Shown: positions 19,845 through 28,761, counted from the first letter of the stretch. The stretch: DNA of 64,000 nucleotides from Hyalangium versicolor (GCF_020103695.1 NZ_JAHXBF010000023.1:145585-209584); one strand, 5' to 3'. The notes: a model not told the origin generated them from the letters alone. Made by a program: numbers and translations.

Positions 19845-21440
19845 TCACCATGTGTCGATGAATCGGCGGCGGCCCTCGCGCGCCGGTCGCGGGACGGAGC
19901 GCAGGCCTCGCAGGATCCACGAGCGCGTCTCCGCAGGATCGATCACCGCATCGAGCTCCAGGAGCGAGGCCACGTTGATGGCCTTCCCGCGCTGGTGCGC
20001 CTCGGTGATCATCGCCTGGGCCATCTCCTCCCGGGCTACCGGCTCTTCAATCGCTTCGAGCTGCTTGCGCATACCGATGCGCACGGCGCCCTCCAGGTTC
20101 ATCCCTCCGAACTCGCCCGAGGGCCAGGACACGATGAAGAACGGCGCGTGGAAGTGCCCACCAGCCATCGCCTGCGCGCCGAGTCCATACCCTCGCCGCA
20201 GGACCACCGTGAAGAACGGGACCGAGAGGCTGGCGGCATTCACGAACATCCGGGACACGTGGCGCACCAGAGCAGTGGTCTCGGCCTGTGGCCCCACCAT
20301 GAACCCGGGCGTGTCACACAACGAGACGATCGGGAGCCCGAAGGCATCGCAGAGCTGGAAGAAGCGCGCGGCCTTGTCGGAGGCGTTCGCATCGATGGCG
20401 CCACCCAGGTGGAAAGTGTCGTTGGCGATGAGCCCGAGCGGCTGTCCCTCGATTCGCACCAGCGCCGTCACCAGACTTCGCCCGAAGTCGCGGCGCAGCT
20501 CGAGCACGGAGCCCGTGTCCGCCAGCGTCTCGATGATGGGCCTGATCTTGTACGCACGGCGGCGGTTCTCGGGCAGAACGGATCGCAGTGCCGACTGGTC
20601 GGCACACGGCCCGGGGGCCGTCGCTCCTTGGAAGTACGAGAGGTACTGCTTCGCCGCAGCTACTGCCTCCGCCTCGTCTCGCACTCGGATGTCGATGACG
20701 CCGTTGCGCGTCTGGACGTCCGCGGGGCCGATCTCCTCGGGCGCGAACGACCCGAGCCCACCGCCTTCGATCATCGCGGGGCCACCCATGCCGATGTTGC
20801 TGTTGTCCGTCGCGATGACGACGTCACAGCAGCCCAGCAGCGCCGCATTCCCGGCGAAGCAGCGCCCGGAGACAATTCCCACCCGGGGCACGAGTCCCGA
20901 GAGCGCGGCGAAGGACAGGAAGCTGGGGGTGTCCAGGGCCGCAATGGTGTGCGTGTCCGTGTCGTTCGGGCGTCCGCCACCGCCCTCGGCGAAGAGCACC
21001 ACAGGCACGCGCCACTGCGCGGCGAGCGCGATCATCCGGTCGAGCTTCTGGTGCCCGACCAGCCCCTGCGTGCCAGCGAAGACCGTGTAGTCGTAGGCCA
21101 TCACCAGGGTGCGTGCGCGCTCGTCATTGAAGAGGGAGCGGTTGACGGTGCCCAGGCCGCAGACGAGGCCATCCGCGGGGCTCACCCGGATGAGGTCCTC
21201 CATGGAGCGAGACGAGCGCTGCGCGGCGAGCGCGAGCCCTCCGTACTCGACGAAGCTGCCCGGATCGACGAGGTCGTCAATGTTCTCCCGGGCCGTGCGC
21301 TGTCCCGTCTTGCGTCGCCGGACCACGGCCTCCGGACGTCCCGCATCCGAGGTAGCCGCGAGCCGCTCGCGGAGCTCCGCGAGTTCGGGGCGGACCTCGC
21401 CAGGGGACGAGTTCCCGCCGTCGCCATTCGTATCGCTCAT
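19845..21440 (-). CDS. Acyl-CoA carboxylase carboxyltransferase subunit
   Basis: A 531-residue protein of the biotin-dependent carboxyltransferase family (propionyl-, acetyl- or methylcrotonyl-CoA carboxylase beta type). The N-terminal half has the KTGQRTARENIDDLVDPGSF motif and the oxyanion-forming GGG(R) region, and the C-terminal half has LCDTPGFMVGP, RRGYGLGAQAM and GGMNLEGAV. It transfers carboxyl from carboxybiotin to an acyl-CoA in the cytoplasm. No biotin carboxylase or BCCP gene is adjacent, so it must work with subunits encoded elsewhere. ATG 21440 is followed by a Ser/Gly-rich stretch before the conserved region. Which acyl-CoA is used cannot be decided from these motifs. Confidence 0.9.
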   Translation of the reverse strand: MSDTNGDGGNSSPGEVRPELAELRERLAATSDAGRPEAVVRRRKTGQRTARENIDDLVDPGSFVEYGGLALAAQRSSRSMEDLIRVSPADGLVCGLGTVNRSLFNDERARTLVMAYDYTVFAGTQGLVGHQKLDRMIALAAQWRVPVVLFAEGGGGRPNDTDTHTIAALDTPSFLSFAALSGLVPRVGIVSGRCFAGNAALLGCCDVVIATDNSNIGMGGPAMIEGGGLGSFAPEEIGPADVQTRNGVIDIRVRDEAEAVAAAKQYLSYFQGATAPGPCADQSALRSVLPENRRRAYKIRPIIETLADTGSVLELRRDFGRSLVTALVRIEGQPLGLIANDTFHLGGAIDANASDKAARFFQLCDAFGLPIVSLCDTPGFMVGPQAETTALVRHVSRMFVNAASLSVPFFTVVLRRGYGLGAQAMAGGHFHAPFFIVSWPSGEFGGMNLEGAVRIGMRKQLEAIEEPVAREEMAQAMITEAHQRGKAINVASLLELDAVIDPAETRSWILRGLRSVPRPAREGRRRFIDTW

Positions 21441-21549
21441 GCGCGAGGGATGATGCCTCGGGAGGCCAGCAGGCACCAGCACAGCCCTGCGAACAGAACC
21501 GGGCCGGATACACTGGGCCGCCGTGAAGATACGTCGTGGAGAGGAATGA

Positions 21550-22230
21550 ATGATGCGAAGGCTTATGGCGGAAGGACTGGGAGCGATGGTTCTACTGGGC
21601 ACGGTGGCCAGTGGCGCGGAGCCTGCGTCCAAGGCCGCTCCCGAGGTGCTCCCATTCGACGCCGCTCAGGCGCCGAAGGAGCTGGTCCAAGGCAAGGTGG
21701 TGGGTGGGGCGCGCTGGAAGGATTCGAACGGGGAGACCCTGCTCGTCCTCTCCGAGAAGCCCTTCCAACGGGCCTTCAAGCAAGGCGACATGGTGGATGA
21801 GGACGAGGGGCCGGTGAAGGGCGTGGAGCTGACAGCCCTGCTTGGCGTGCGCGAAGGCAAGAAGGTGCGCGTGCTGCGCAAGGTCTGGGAGGCCTCGCCT
21901 GGCTGCAGCTTCGACAACACCACCCACTTCCTTGCGCCCAAGGACCTCGAAGTCACAGACCTGGATAAGGACGGCGTGGGGGAGGTGACGTTCGCCTATC
22001 AGGTGCAGTGCACCAGCGACGTGAGCCCGGCCTCCCTGAAGCTGCTCATCCTCGAGGGAGGCGATAAATACATCGTGCGCGGCACCACGAAGGTGCAGGT
22101 GGCCGAGAACGAGACGATGGGCGGCGAGCGGCAGGTGGATGCCTCGCTGGAGAAAGGGCCTCCCGCCTTCCTGAAGCACGCCTTGGGGCGGTGGGAGCGC
22201 TTCGTCACCCACCGCTGGGAGCAGGAGTAG
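21550..22230 (+). CDS. Exported hypothetical protein with DxDxDGxGE-like motif
   Basis: A 226-residue protein with a short signal peptide (residues about 1-22, ending ASGAEP). The mature part includes DLDKDGVGEVTFAY, an acidic loop of the kind found in calcium-binding FG-GAP or M949_RS01915-like proteins, and GARWKDSNGETLLVLSE. The similarity to the M949_RS01915 family is by eye. The ATG at 21550 follows GGAGAGGAATGA. It is convergent with the NmrA-like gene and stands alone. Function unknown. Confidence 0.75.
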   Translation: MMRRLMAEGLGAMVLLGTVASGAEPASKAAPEVLPFDAAQAPKELVQGKVVGGARWKDSNGETLLVLSEKPFQRAFKQGDMVDEDEGPVKGVELTALLGVREGKKVRVLRKVWEASPGCSFDNTTHFLAPKDLEVTDLDKDGVGEVTFAYQVQCTSDVSPASLKLLILEGGDKYIVRGTTKVQVAENETMGGERQVDASLEKGPPAFLKHALGRWERFVTHRWEQE

Positions 22231-22254
22231 CGGCAGGACGAGGCACAGCCCGCT

Positions 22255-23130
22255 TCACGAGCGCCAGAACGCGGCGTGAGCCTTCGCGAATGCTTCGAAG
22301 GACCGAGGCTCATGCCCTGTGACTCGCGAGACGGTATCCGTCACCCGAGCTTCGGCGCCTTGCCGTATCCCCTCGTCGAGCTGAACGAGAAGCCGTGCGT
22401 ACTGCTCCGGCATTCCCGTTCCCACCATGTGACGCCGAGCTTCGTCCGAGTCCACGTGTACGTGCTTCATGGGGCGTCCCGCCACCTGGGAGAGGATGGC
22501 CGCGATGTCGTCGTAGCTCAGTGCCTGAGGACCGGTGATGACGTGCGCCGTGTCATGCGAGGCCTCATCGGCGAGTGCCCGCACGGCCACCTCAGCGATG
22601 TCTTCGGCATCGACGAAGCCTACGCGCCCATCACCCGTGGCCGTCACCATCCGCCCCTCGCGCTTGAGGCTGCCTCCATGGTGGTGCCCCGCATCCACGA
22701 AGTTCTGCATGAACCACGACGGCTGGAGCACGGCCCACTCGGGCGCTCTCTCGTGGAGAACCCGGTGCACTGTCCCCAGCCCCGGAGCGCCTTCCGGCAC
22801 GGCCGAGGCGCTGAGCAGGACGACCCGCCGCACTCCACGCTCCAGCGCGCTCTCGATGAAGGGCACCATGAGGGCCGAGGGATCCTCCACGAACGCGGGC
22901 GCCACCAGGTACATCCGCTCCACCCCGGCCAAGGCCTCGTCGTGACTGGAGGTGTCGGCCCAATCGAAGCGCACGTGCTCAAGACTGCTGTCCGGCGGCG
23001 GCGGGCTTCGGCTACCCGCCCGAACGGTCAGGCCCAACTCCTGGAGGCGAGAGACCACGCGCCGGCCCGTGTTACCCGTCGCTCCGGTGACCAGGACACG
23101 GGGAGAGCGCTCCCTTCGCGGAGTCCTCAT
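22255..23130 (-). CDS. NmrA-like NAD(P)-binding protein
   Basis: A 291-residue atypical SDR. The cofactor motif TGATGNTGRRV is at the N-terminus, followed by the NmrA-type pattern (RFDWADTSS, VVLLSASAVPEG, LQPSWFMQNF, FVDAEDIAEVAVRAL). Atypical SDRs of this kind act as NAD(P)H quinone oxidoreductases or redox sensors, and lack the canonical YxxxK in some members. The start overlaps the stop of the SnoaL-like gene by four bases (23127-23130), so they form one unit. The divergent AraC gene at 23638 probably controls it. Confidence 0.88.
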   Translation of the reverse strand: MRTPRRERSPRVLVTGATGNTGRRVVSRLQELGLTVRAGSRSPPPPDSSLEHVRFDWADTSSHDEALAGVERMYLVAPAFVEDPSALMVPFIESALERGVRRVVLLSASAVPEGAPGLGTVHRVLHERAPEWAVLQPSWFMQNFVDAGHHHGGSLKREGRMVTATGDGRVGFVDAEDIAEVAVRALADEASHDTAHVITGPQALSYDDIAAILSQVAGRPMKHVHVDSDEARRHMVGTGMPEQYARLLVQLDEGIRQGAEARVTDTVSRVTGHEPRSFEAFAKAHAAFWRS

Positions 23131-23576
23131 GACGCCCTCACCATGCGCTGCAGGTTCTCCTCGCCGCCGAAGGCCTTGAGCCCCAGGAGGGGGTCCCAGT
23201 ACTCGCGGTAGAACGAGATCCTTCCATCCCGCGCCTTCACCATCATGATGTAGTCCTGCTCGTATCGCCTGCCCGTGCTGGCGATGGTCGCCGAGCCATG
23301 GACCTCTCCGAAGGCCACCTCCGGGTCCGTCGTGAGGTACCGCCGGATGTTCGAGAAGACGAGCCCACGGAAGTGCTTCGGCGTTTCCACGAAGTAGCGG
23401 CGGATCGCCTCCAGTCCCTCCAGGCGGCTGGGAACGCCGAGGGACCCCGCATAGGGGAACTCGACGACAGCATCCTCGGCGAAGAGTTCCAGCCAGCGTT
23501 CGATGTCGGTACCGATGAGTTCCAGGTGGGCGTCCAGCAGGGCGCCAGCGTTGCGAGGCGTTGAAGCGGCAGTCAT
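23127..23576 (-). CDS. SnoaL-like (NTF2-fold) protein
   Basis: A 149-residue single-domain protein of the NTF2/SnoaL fold: LDAHLELIGTDIERWLELFAEDAVVEFPYA, then PSRLEGLEAIRRYF and KARDGRISFYREYWDP. Members include polyketide cyclases, ketosteroid isomerase-like enzymes and small ligand-binding proteins. It is first in a two-gene unit with the NmrA-like gene (four-base overlap). The divergent AraC-type regulator lies 61 bases away across the promoter region. It is probably a small-molecule enzyme or binding protein working with the NmrA-like reductase. Confidence 0.88.
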   Translation of the reverse strand: MTAASTPRNAGALLDAHLELIGTDIERWLELFAEDAVVEFPYAGSLGVPSRLEGLEAIRRYFVETPKHFRGLVFSNIRRYLTTDPEVAFGEVHGSATIASTGRRYEQDYIMMVKARDGRISFYREYWDPLLGLKAFGGEENLQRMVRAS

Positions 23577-23637
23577 GGAGACAACCTCCGTGGTTCGAAG
23601 CTGGACGAAGAGATGCTCCTGAAGCTATGGACTCTCA

Positions 23638-24636
23638 ATGCCTGCGGGTCCAAATCTATTGCCTGACCGTCCAGCTCCTCTGGATGCACAGACCGATGTC
23701 GTCTCGGACGTGCTGGAGACGATGCGGTTCACCACCCTGCTCTTCGGCCGCTTCGAGATGGGAGCGCCCTGGGCCGTACGCATGCCCCAGAAGCCGACCT
23801 CGTCCTTCTACGTGCTGGCGAGAGGCAGCATGCGGATCGAGGTCGACGGGCTGACGGAGCCCCTCCACGTCTCCGCGGGAGATGTGGTGTTGATACCGCA
23901 GGGCTCGGCGCACGTGCTCGACGACGGCTCCCGGCGGGCCCCCGCGCCTCGGGACTTCATTCCCCGGGAGCACCTCCGCGGCTCTCTGTCGGCACCGCTC
24001 CGGCTGGGAGGCGAAGGTCCAGTGAGCCTGCTCATCACCGGCTGCTTCCAGTTCAGCGCGGGCGCGCACAGTCCCCTGCTCTCCACGTTCCCTCCCGCCA
24101 TCCATCTGCCGGCGCACGACACCCGCGCCTCCCCGTGGCTCTCTGCGACGGTGCAGCTCATCACCGCCGAGAGCATGGCCTTGGAGCAGGGCAGCTCCAT
24201 CGTTCTCGGGAGGCTCGCGGATGTCCTGCTCGTACATGCGTTCCGCAGGCAGGCAGCGGTCGCCAAGGCACAGGGAGCGGGGCTGCAAGCCCTGGCGGAT
24301 CCACAGATCGGCGCCGCGCTCGGGCTGATGCATGGGAGGCTGAGTGAAGCCTGGACCGTGGAGAGTCTGGCCGCCGAGGTGGGGATGTCCCGCTCGGGGT
24401 TCGCGGCGAGGTTCAATTCGCTCGTGGGAGAGCCCCCGCTCCAGTACCTCGCCCGCTGGAGGATGACGAAGGCGGCGCAGTGGGTGCGCGAGACGAACGA
24501 CACCCTCCCCCAGATTGCCGAGCGCGTGGGCTACATCAGCGCCGTGGCCTTCAACAAGGCGTTCAAGCGGTGGCACGGCGTCGGGCCTGGCGCGTACCGC
24601 CGAGATCACCCCCTGGGACGCGGCGGCACGGCCTGA
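23638..24636 (+). CDS. AraC-family regulator with N-terminal cupin
   Basis: A 332-residue protein. Residues about 20-160 form a cupin (FYVLARGSMRIEVDG, GDVVLIPQGSAHVL), which binds the inducer. Residues about 225-325 hold the double helix-turn-helix typical of AraC/XylS regulators (EVGMSRSGFAARFNSLVGEPP; the second helix-turn-helix is RVGYISAVAFNKAFKRWHG). It is divergent from the SnoaL/NmrA pair, with 61 bases between starts, and probably activates that pair. The start ATG lies in the short divergent region. Copy C of the dispersed repeat follows the stop. Confidence 0.95.
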   Translation: MPAGPNLLPDRPAPLDAQTDVVSDVLETMRFTTLLFGRFEMGAPWAVRMPQKPTSSFYVLARGSMRIEVDGLTEPLHVSAGDVVLIPQGSAHVLDDGSRRAPAPRDFIPREHLRGSLSAPLRLGGEGPVSLLITGCFQFSAGAHSPLLSTFPPAIHLPAHDTRASPWLSATVQLITAESMALEQGSSIVLGRLADVLLVHAFRRQAAVAKAQGAGLQALADPQIGAALGLMHGRLSEAWTVESLAAEVGMSRSGFAARFNSLVGEPPLQYLARWRMTKAAQWVRETNDTLPQIAERVGYISAVAFNKAFKRWHGVGPGAYRRDHPLGRGGTA

Positions 24637-24664
24637 GCCCCACGGGTAGCCCCTCGGGCGGAAC

Positions 24665-24730
24665 CACTGCTCCGAACTGGTATGGCCAGCATACCGGTTG
24701 GCTCGGACCGCGCCCGGAGGGAGCCTCCCC
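24665..24730 (+). repeat. Dispersed hairpin repeat, copy C
   Basis: The clearest copy. It has the near-perfect stem AACTGGTATG / CATACCGGTT with a six-base loop, then CGGACCGCGCCCGGAGGG. It lies between two convergent genes (ends 24636 and 24746), where a hairpin could also stop transcription from either side. Compare copies at 1738, 16081 and 41889. Confidence 0.65.
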
Positions 24731-24745
24731 AGTCGCCAGGTGCTC

Positions 24746-25648
24746 TCAGTCCATCATCCTGGGCAGCCGCTCGGCCAGAGCGTCGATGACCACCCTCACC
24801 CGAGAGGGCAGGTGCGGCGACTGGGGCCAGAGGGCGTAGGTCTCGAAAGACAGGGCCGGGAGATCCTTCAAGAGCAGCACCAGGGCTCCGGATCGCACGC
24901 GCTCGGAGATCAGCCAGCACGGGAGCCACGAGATTCCCCTGCCCGCCACCGCAGCATCCGCCACGGCCTCGAGATCATCCATGCGGATCCGAGTGCTCAG
25001 CCGAGGCGAGCGCACGCCTCCATGGCCATCGGGGAATAGCCAGCTGCGAATCTTGCCGGCCCGCCCATAGACGACGGCCTCGTGATCGACCAGGTCCTCC
25101 AACCGACGGGGCCGCCCTCTCGCAGCGAGATAGGAAGGTGCAGCGCAGACCGTCATTCGCTGACTGCACAGCTTGCGCGCGGTGAGCCCCGTGTTGTCGG
25201 GCAGGGGACCGTTGCGCACCACCACGTCGTAACCCTCCTCGATCAGATCCACCGGCCGATCCGTGAAGGAGACATCGAACTCCAACCCCGGATGCCGGGA
25301 GGCCAGCTCCATGAGCACGGGGGCCACGCAGCGGCGCCCCAGCAGCACGGGTACGCTGATCCGCACCCTGCCCGTGGGCTCCCGCCGCGCGGAGTCCAAC
25401 GCCGCCTCGGCCGCCTCCAGCTCCGACAGGGCCCGCACGCAGCGCTCATAAAAGGCGTGGCCGTCATCAGTCAGACTCAGGCTTCGGGTGGTCCGGTGGA
25501 ACAACCTCACGCCGAGCCGCCCCTCCAGCCGTGCGATCGTCTTGCCCACCGCCGAGCGCGACAGCGAGAGCCGCTCTGCCGCCGCCGCGAAACCACCGGC
25601 TTCCACCACTGCAACGAAGGCAGAGACACCGCTCAAGCGATCCGTCAT
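24746..25648 (-). CDS. LysR-type transcriptional regulator
   Basis: A 300-residue LysR protein. The helix-turn-helix is FVAVVEAGGFAAAAERLSLS followed by RSAVGKTIARLEGRLG. The effector domain has the PVLLGRRCVAPVL and DLIEEGYDVVVRNG segments of the subgroup related to DsdC/PtxR-type regulators. The ATG at 25648 is followed by TDRLSGVSAF, the usual N-terminus; reading further upstream to 26755 would cross the divergent dehydrogenase gene and was rejected. It is divergent from the MDR dehydrogenase at 25775 across 126 bases and probably controls it. Confidence 0.95.
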   Translation of the reverse strand: MTDRLSGVSAFVAVVEAGGFAAAAERLSLSRSAVGKTIARLEGRLGVRLFHRTTRSLSLTDDGHAFYERCVRALSELEAAEAALDSARREPTGRVRISVPVLLGRRCVAPVLMELASRHPGLEFDVSFTDRPVDLIEEGYDVVVRNGPLPDNTGLTARKLCSQRMTVCAAPSYLAARGRPRRLEDLVDHEAVVYGRAGKIRSWLFPDGHGGVRSPRLSTRIRMDDLEAVADAAVAGRGISWLPCWLISERVRSGALVLLLKDLPALSFETYALWPQSPHLPSRVRVVIDALAERLPRMMD

Positions 25649-25774
25649 GACGGGCGAGGATTGTAGCCTTCCGTGCTCCAATCCTCGGACATTTTGCCGC
25701 CACTGCCGCCCATGGCTCCCCTTTATCTCTGCCGCGACGGCTCCGCGCGAGGAGCCCTCCGAAAGGGAACGACC

Positions 25775-26800
25775 ATGGCCGAGACGATGAAGCGGTGGGT
25801 GATCGATGCGTACGGGCGCAAGCATCTCAAGCTGGAGACGGTACCCATCCCGCGCCCCGGGCCGCGAGAGATCCTGGTCCAGGCACGCGCCGTGTCGTTG
25901 AACTACCGGGATCAGCAGATCCTCGAGAGAGAGGCGGGACACCCACTCGAGTTCCCCTTCATCCCCGGCTCGGATCTGGCCGGCGTGGTCGTGGAGGTGG
26001 GAGCCGAAGTGACTCGCTTCCGCACGGGCGACCGGGTGATCACCACCTTCGTTCCGGGCTGGATTGACGGCCCGCGACCGGGCACGGCGCGCAATCCCTC
26101 CTACCTCACCTTCGGCGGAGTGAAGCAGGGCGTGCTCGCTGGCTACACCGTGCTGCACGAGGACTGGGCTGTCGCGTCGCCGGCCACCCTCACCGACGCG
26201 GAGGCGAGCACCCTGCCCGTCGCCGGGCTCACGGCCTGGTTCGCGCTGATCCACCAGGGCGCCCTGCGCGCGGGCCAGACGGTGGTGATCCAGGGCACGG
26301 GCGGCGTTGCCCTGTTCGGGCTGCAGCTCGCCCGGGCGCACGGGGCCCAGGTGATCATCACCTCCTCCGAGGAAGCCAAGCTGGAGCGCGCGAAGGAGCT
26401 CGGAGCCACCTGGGGCATCCACCGCAAGACCGAGGACTGGGTCGAGGCCGTCTGGCGTATCACCGGAGACCGTGGGGCCGATCACGTGCTCGAGATTGCC
26501 GGAGGCGCCAACCTCGGCCGCTCCATCCAAGCCACCGCTGTTGGTGGGCACGTCTGGGTCATCGGTGTCATCGAAGGCTGGGAGGTCTCCGGACCGGTGG
26601 GCCCCCTCATTCTCAAGACGGTGAACGTGCACGGAATCATGACCGGCCACCGGCGCTCGCTGGAGGAGCTGGTACGGGCGATCGATCGCATCGGCCTCAA
26701 GCCCGTCATCGACGCCGAGTACCCGTTCGCCAGTGTTCCCGCGGCGTTCAATCACCTGGAGCGAGGCCCCTTCGGAAAGATCGTGGTGCGCCTGGACTGA
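25775..26800 (+). CDS. Medium-chain dehydrogenase (zinc-independent type)
   Basis: A 341-residue MDR enzyme with a GroES-like N-terminal domain (ETVPIPRPGPREILVQARAVS) and a Rossmann domain (VVIQGTGGVALFGLQLARAHG). In place of the catalytic zinc Cys the sequence has SLNYRDQQI, so the metal site is missing. This is the pattern of quinone-oxidoreductase-like and cd08276-type alcohol dehydrogenases. The ATG at 25775 follows GGGAACGACC; an earlier in-frame ATG would add a Pro/Ser-rich leader without a conserved counterpart. It oxidises or reduces an unknown carbonyl with NAD(P)(H), and is probably controlled by the divergent LysR gene. Confidence 0.9.
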   Translation: MAETMKRWVIDAYGRKHLKLETVPIPRPGPREILVQARAVSLNYRDQQILEREAGHPLEFPFIPGSDLAGVVVEVGAEVTRFRTGDRVITTFVPGWIDGPRPGTARNPSYLTFGGVKQGVLAGYTVLHEDWAVASPATLTDAEASTLPVAGLTAWFALIHQGALRAGQTVVIQGTGGVALFGLQLARAHGAQVIITSSEEAKLERAKELGATWGIHRKTEDWVEAVWRITGDRGADHVLEIAGGANLGRSIQATAVGGHVWVIGVIEGWEVSGPVGPLILKTVNVHGIMTGHRRSLEELVRAIDRIGLKPVIDAEYPFASVPAAFNHLERGPFGKIVVRLD

Positions 26801-26871
26801 AAAGGCCCGGCCTCCAGAGAGGAGACCGAGCCCTGTGCTTCACGTCCGTCGAGACCGGGCATGAGCGGCGT

Positions 26872-27267
26872 TCAGCTGCTCCGGCAGTTGCCGGTGGCGG
26901 TGTCGCAATGACGCCCGGCGGTGCAGTCCACGTCGTTGGTGCACCGGGGCGCGCAGATCTTCTCCTCTTCGGTGCAGATGACGTTCTCGTCGCCTTCGCA
27001 CAGCTCGGTGCTCTGGCACTCGCAGAACCTCTTCTCGGAGCCGCTGGCGGCGCTCACGCCCGAGCAGGACTTCGCGCTCGAGGGACAATCCGTGGCCGCC
27101 GAGCAGCTCTTGACGCACACCTTGGCGAGCGGGTGACAGAGCGAGTCGTCGGGACAGGCCTCGTCCGAGGTACAGCGGGTGAGCTCATCGGACTGCAGGG
27201 CCGAACAGCCGGCCAGGGAGAGCCCGCTCACGAGGGCTCCCAGCCACAACAGCTTGTGGAGACGCAT
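26872..27267 (-). CDS. Cysteine-rich lipoprotein
   Basis: A 131-residue protein with a lipoprotein signal ending in LAGC (Cys 21), then about 15 further cysteines in short repeating units such as CTSDEACPDDSLCH, CSAATDCP and CTNDVDCTAGRHC. The spacing resembles the small disulphide-rich repeats common in myxobacterial surface proteins. It is the last of four co-oriented envelope genes (28761 to 26872), with a 25-base gap to the preceding gene. It probably forms a compact, disulphide-stabilised module in the periplasm or on the surface. Function unknown. Confidence 0.82.
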   Translation of the reverse strand: MRLHKLLWLGALVSGLSLAGCSALQSDELTRCTSDEACPDDSLCHPLAKVCVKSCSAATDCPSSAKSCSGVSAASGSEKRFCECQSTELCEGDENVICTEEEKICAPRCTNDVDCTAGRHCDTATGNCRSS

Positions 27268-27292
27268 GCGTATTCCTTCCAGGGGTATCGGC

Positions 27293-27787
27293 TTACTGGG
27301 CCACGGAGCAGCCCAGGTAGTAGTCGCGCATCGGCTTGCAGAAGTCGGCGGTGAACTCGCCCTTCAGCTCCCCCTGAGGGAGCGCCAGGGTGAACGTGCC
27401 GCCGAACTCCTTCTCATCCTCGGACTGGTCCACTTCGAGCTGGCCGCTGGTGGCCGTGCCCTCCAGGACTCGGACGCCCTGGAAGTCGAGCCAGTGCGCG
27501 GAGAGCTCACTGCCCACACTCCGCGTGCCCTTGTCGAAGACGGGCGTGCGGAACTCCAGTGTGGTGCCCAATTGCGGCTGCGGCAGGCAGGCCAGCCCGT
27601 CGAACTGGGTGCAGGCGTCGCCCCGATCGCTGATGAGCGCGACGGTGAACTCACCTGCCGAGATGGGAACACGCGCGAAGAGGATGGACTTCGGCTCGAG
27701 CTCGTGACCGCCGTACGTCAAGGTCTCGGTGTCATGGCCGCCGCAGGCCGCGAGCACCAGGGGCGCGAGCAACAGAAGGCGTTTCAT
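27293..27787 (-). CDS. Hypothetical lipoprotein
   Basis: A 164-residue lipoprotein (LVLAACGG lipobox, Cys 15). The mature part has beta-rich segments (GHELEPKSILFARVP, EFTVALISDRGDACTQFDG, FGGTFTLALPQGELKGEF) and four cysteines (two near CTQFDGLAC and two near FCKP/LGC). The start ATG at 27787 overlaps the stop of the preceding small gene by four bases. It is third in the four-gene envelope unit. No domain was recognised. Confidence 0.8.
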   Translation of the reverse strand: MKRLLLLAPLVLAACGGHDTETLTYGGHELEPKSILFARVPISAGEFTVALISDRGDACTQFDGLACLPQPQLGTTLEFRTPVFDKGTRSVGSELSAHWLDFQGVRVLEGTATSGQLEVDQSEDEKEFGGTFTLALPQGELKGEFTADFCKPMRDYYLGCSVAQ

Positions 27788-28041
27788 CGGGCGTTCCCCT
27801 GTCCGTTGGAGTTCGTGGGCGCGCTGGCGGTGGAGACGGTGTCGATACCCGCGGCGGGCGTGCCGTCCGGGTTCTCGATGTATTCCCCCTTGTCGACACA
27901 CAGTCCCTGGCGGACGTCACACTTCATGTCCGAGGTGCATTCGTTATCCGTTTCGCAACGGATGAGCGGAGGGCTGCAGTTCACCGCGAAGAGCGCGGAG
28001 AACAGCACCGCACCGAGAGCTGGAGAGATGCGAAGAGACAT
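27784..28041 (-). CDS. Small Cys-containing exported protein
   Basis: An 85-residue protein with a hydrophobic N-terminus (residues about 5-20) followed by FAVNCSPP, which may be a non-ideal lipobox, then a short Cys pattern CETDNECTSDMKCD...GLCVDKG like that of the Cys-rich lipoprotein in the same operon. ATG 28041 was chosen; a TTG at 28053 would add four residues. Its last four bases overlap the next gene's start. It is the second gene of the unit. A structural or redox role in the envelope is possible, but nothing more can be said. Confidence 0.72.
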   Translation of the reverse strand: MSLRISPALGAVLFSALFAVNCSPPLIRCETDNECTSDMKCDVRQGLCVDKGEYIENPDGTPAAGIDTVSTASAPTNSNGQGNAR

Positions 28042-28056
28042 GGCGAAGTCCAAGGG

Positions 28057-28761
28057 TTAGAAGTTCAAGGCGAGAGAGAGCGAGCCCTCTCCCGAAGGAC
28101 CGACGCTGAAGCCCGCCTGGAGCGGCGGAGGCTCGGGGACCATGACGAGGAGCTCCGTGGCGAGCGGGGCCTGCGGCTCCACCAGGGATTGAGACACCTC
28201 GGCGGACAGGCGCTCCTCGGGGCTGCGCGCCTGGGCGACACGCGCGTCCGTCTCCTTCTGGCGCGCGGCCATCTGGGCCTTGGCCGTCAGGTACTGACGG
28301 ATGGAACTCTGGGTCCTGTACGCGGCGTAGCCGCCCATCGCCCCTGACAGACTGTAGAAGCCCTTGGAGATGAGCCCTCCGTAGTAGGCCCTCCGGTAGA
28401 GGCTCTGCGTCTTATCCTGGGTGGAGTGCTTGGCGGGATCCCGCAGGTCCCGCTCGGGCCCTCGTGCGAGGAACCCCGTCGCGTAGCCCAGCCCTCCGAG
28501 GAGGGCCGAGTAGACGAAGTAGCGGATGGGGAGGTTCAGCTTGGGCTCGGGCCCCGCTGGCTTCTTCTCCTCCTGCACCGCCAGTTGCTCCTGCCGCAGG
28601 GCCTGGGCTTGCTGCTTCAGGGCCTCCGCTTCCTGCTCGGCTTGCTGCTGTGTCTTGGGTTGTTGTTTCTCTTCCGTGTTCTTCTTTGCCTCCGCCGCAG
28701 TCACATTCTGGGCAGCCAGGCACACCAGGACTGTGAGTCCCAAGGCTCTCAACCGTTGCAC
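28057..28761 (-). CDS. Exported coiled-coil protein with two hydrophobic segments
   Basis: A 234-residue protein starting at GTG 28761, with the strong ribosome site GGGGGAGAGGA. After a signal-like segment (residues 2-22), residues about 25-65 form a Gln/Glu/Lys-rich coiled coil (QQQAEQEAEALKQQAQALRQ). Two hydrophobic stretches follow (FVYSALLGGLGYATGFLA and GLISKGFYSLSGAMGGYAAY), then a second charged helix. It ends in SLSLALNF, a terminal Phe that outer-membrane strands often use. It leads the four-gene unit with the three small envelope proteins. Function unknown. Confidence 0.75.
   Translation of the reverse strand: MQRLRALGLTVLVCLAAQNVTAAEAKKNTEEKQQPKTQQQAEQEAEALKQQAQALRQEQLAVQEEKKPAGPEPKLNLPIRYFVYSALLGGLGYATGFLARGPERDLRDPAKHSTQDKTQSLYRRAYYGGLISKGFYSLSGAMGGYAAYRTQSSIRQYLTAKAQMAARQKETDARVAQARSPEERLSAEVSQSLVEPQAPLATELLVMVPEPPPLQAGFSVGPSGEGSLSLALNF

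Noticed and set aside
19833..21800. A 655-residue plus-strand open frame over the acyl-CoA carboxyltransferase
   Set aside because: Antisense to a conserved enzyme; composition typical of a shadow frame.
25649..26755. An upstream extension of the LysR gene to 669 residues
   Set aside because: It would be antisense to the MDR dehydrogenase; the LysR N-terminus is complete at 25648.
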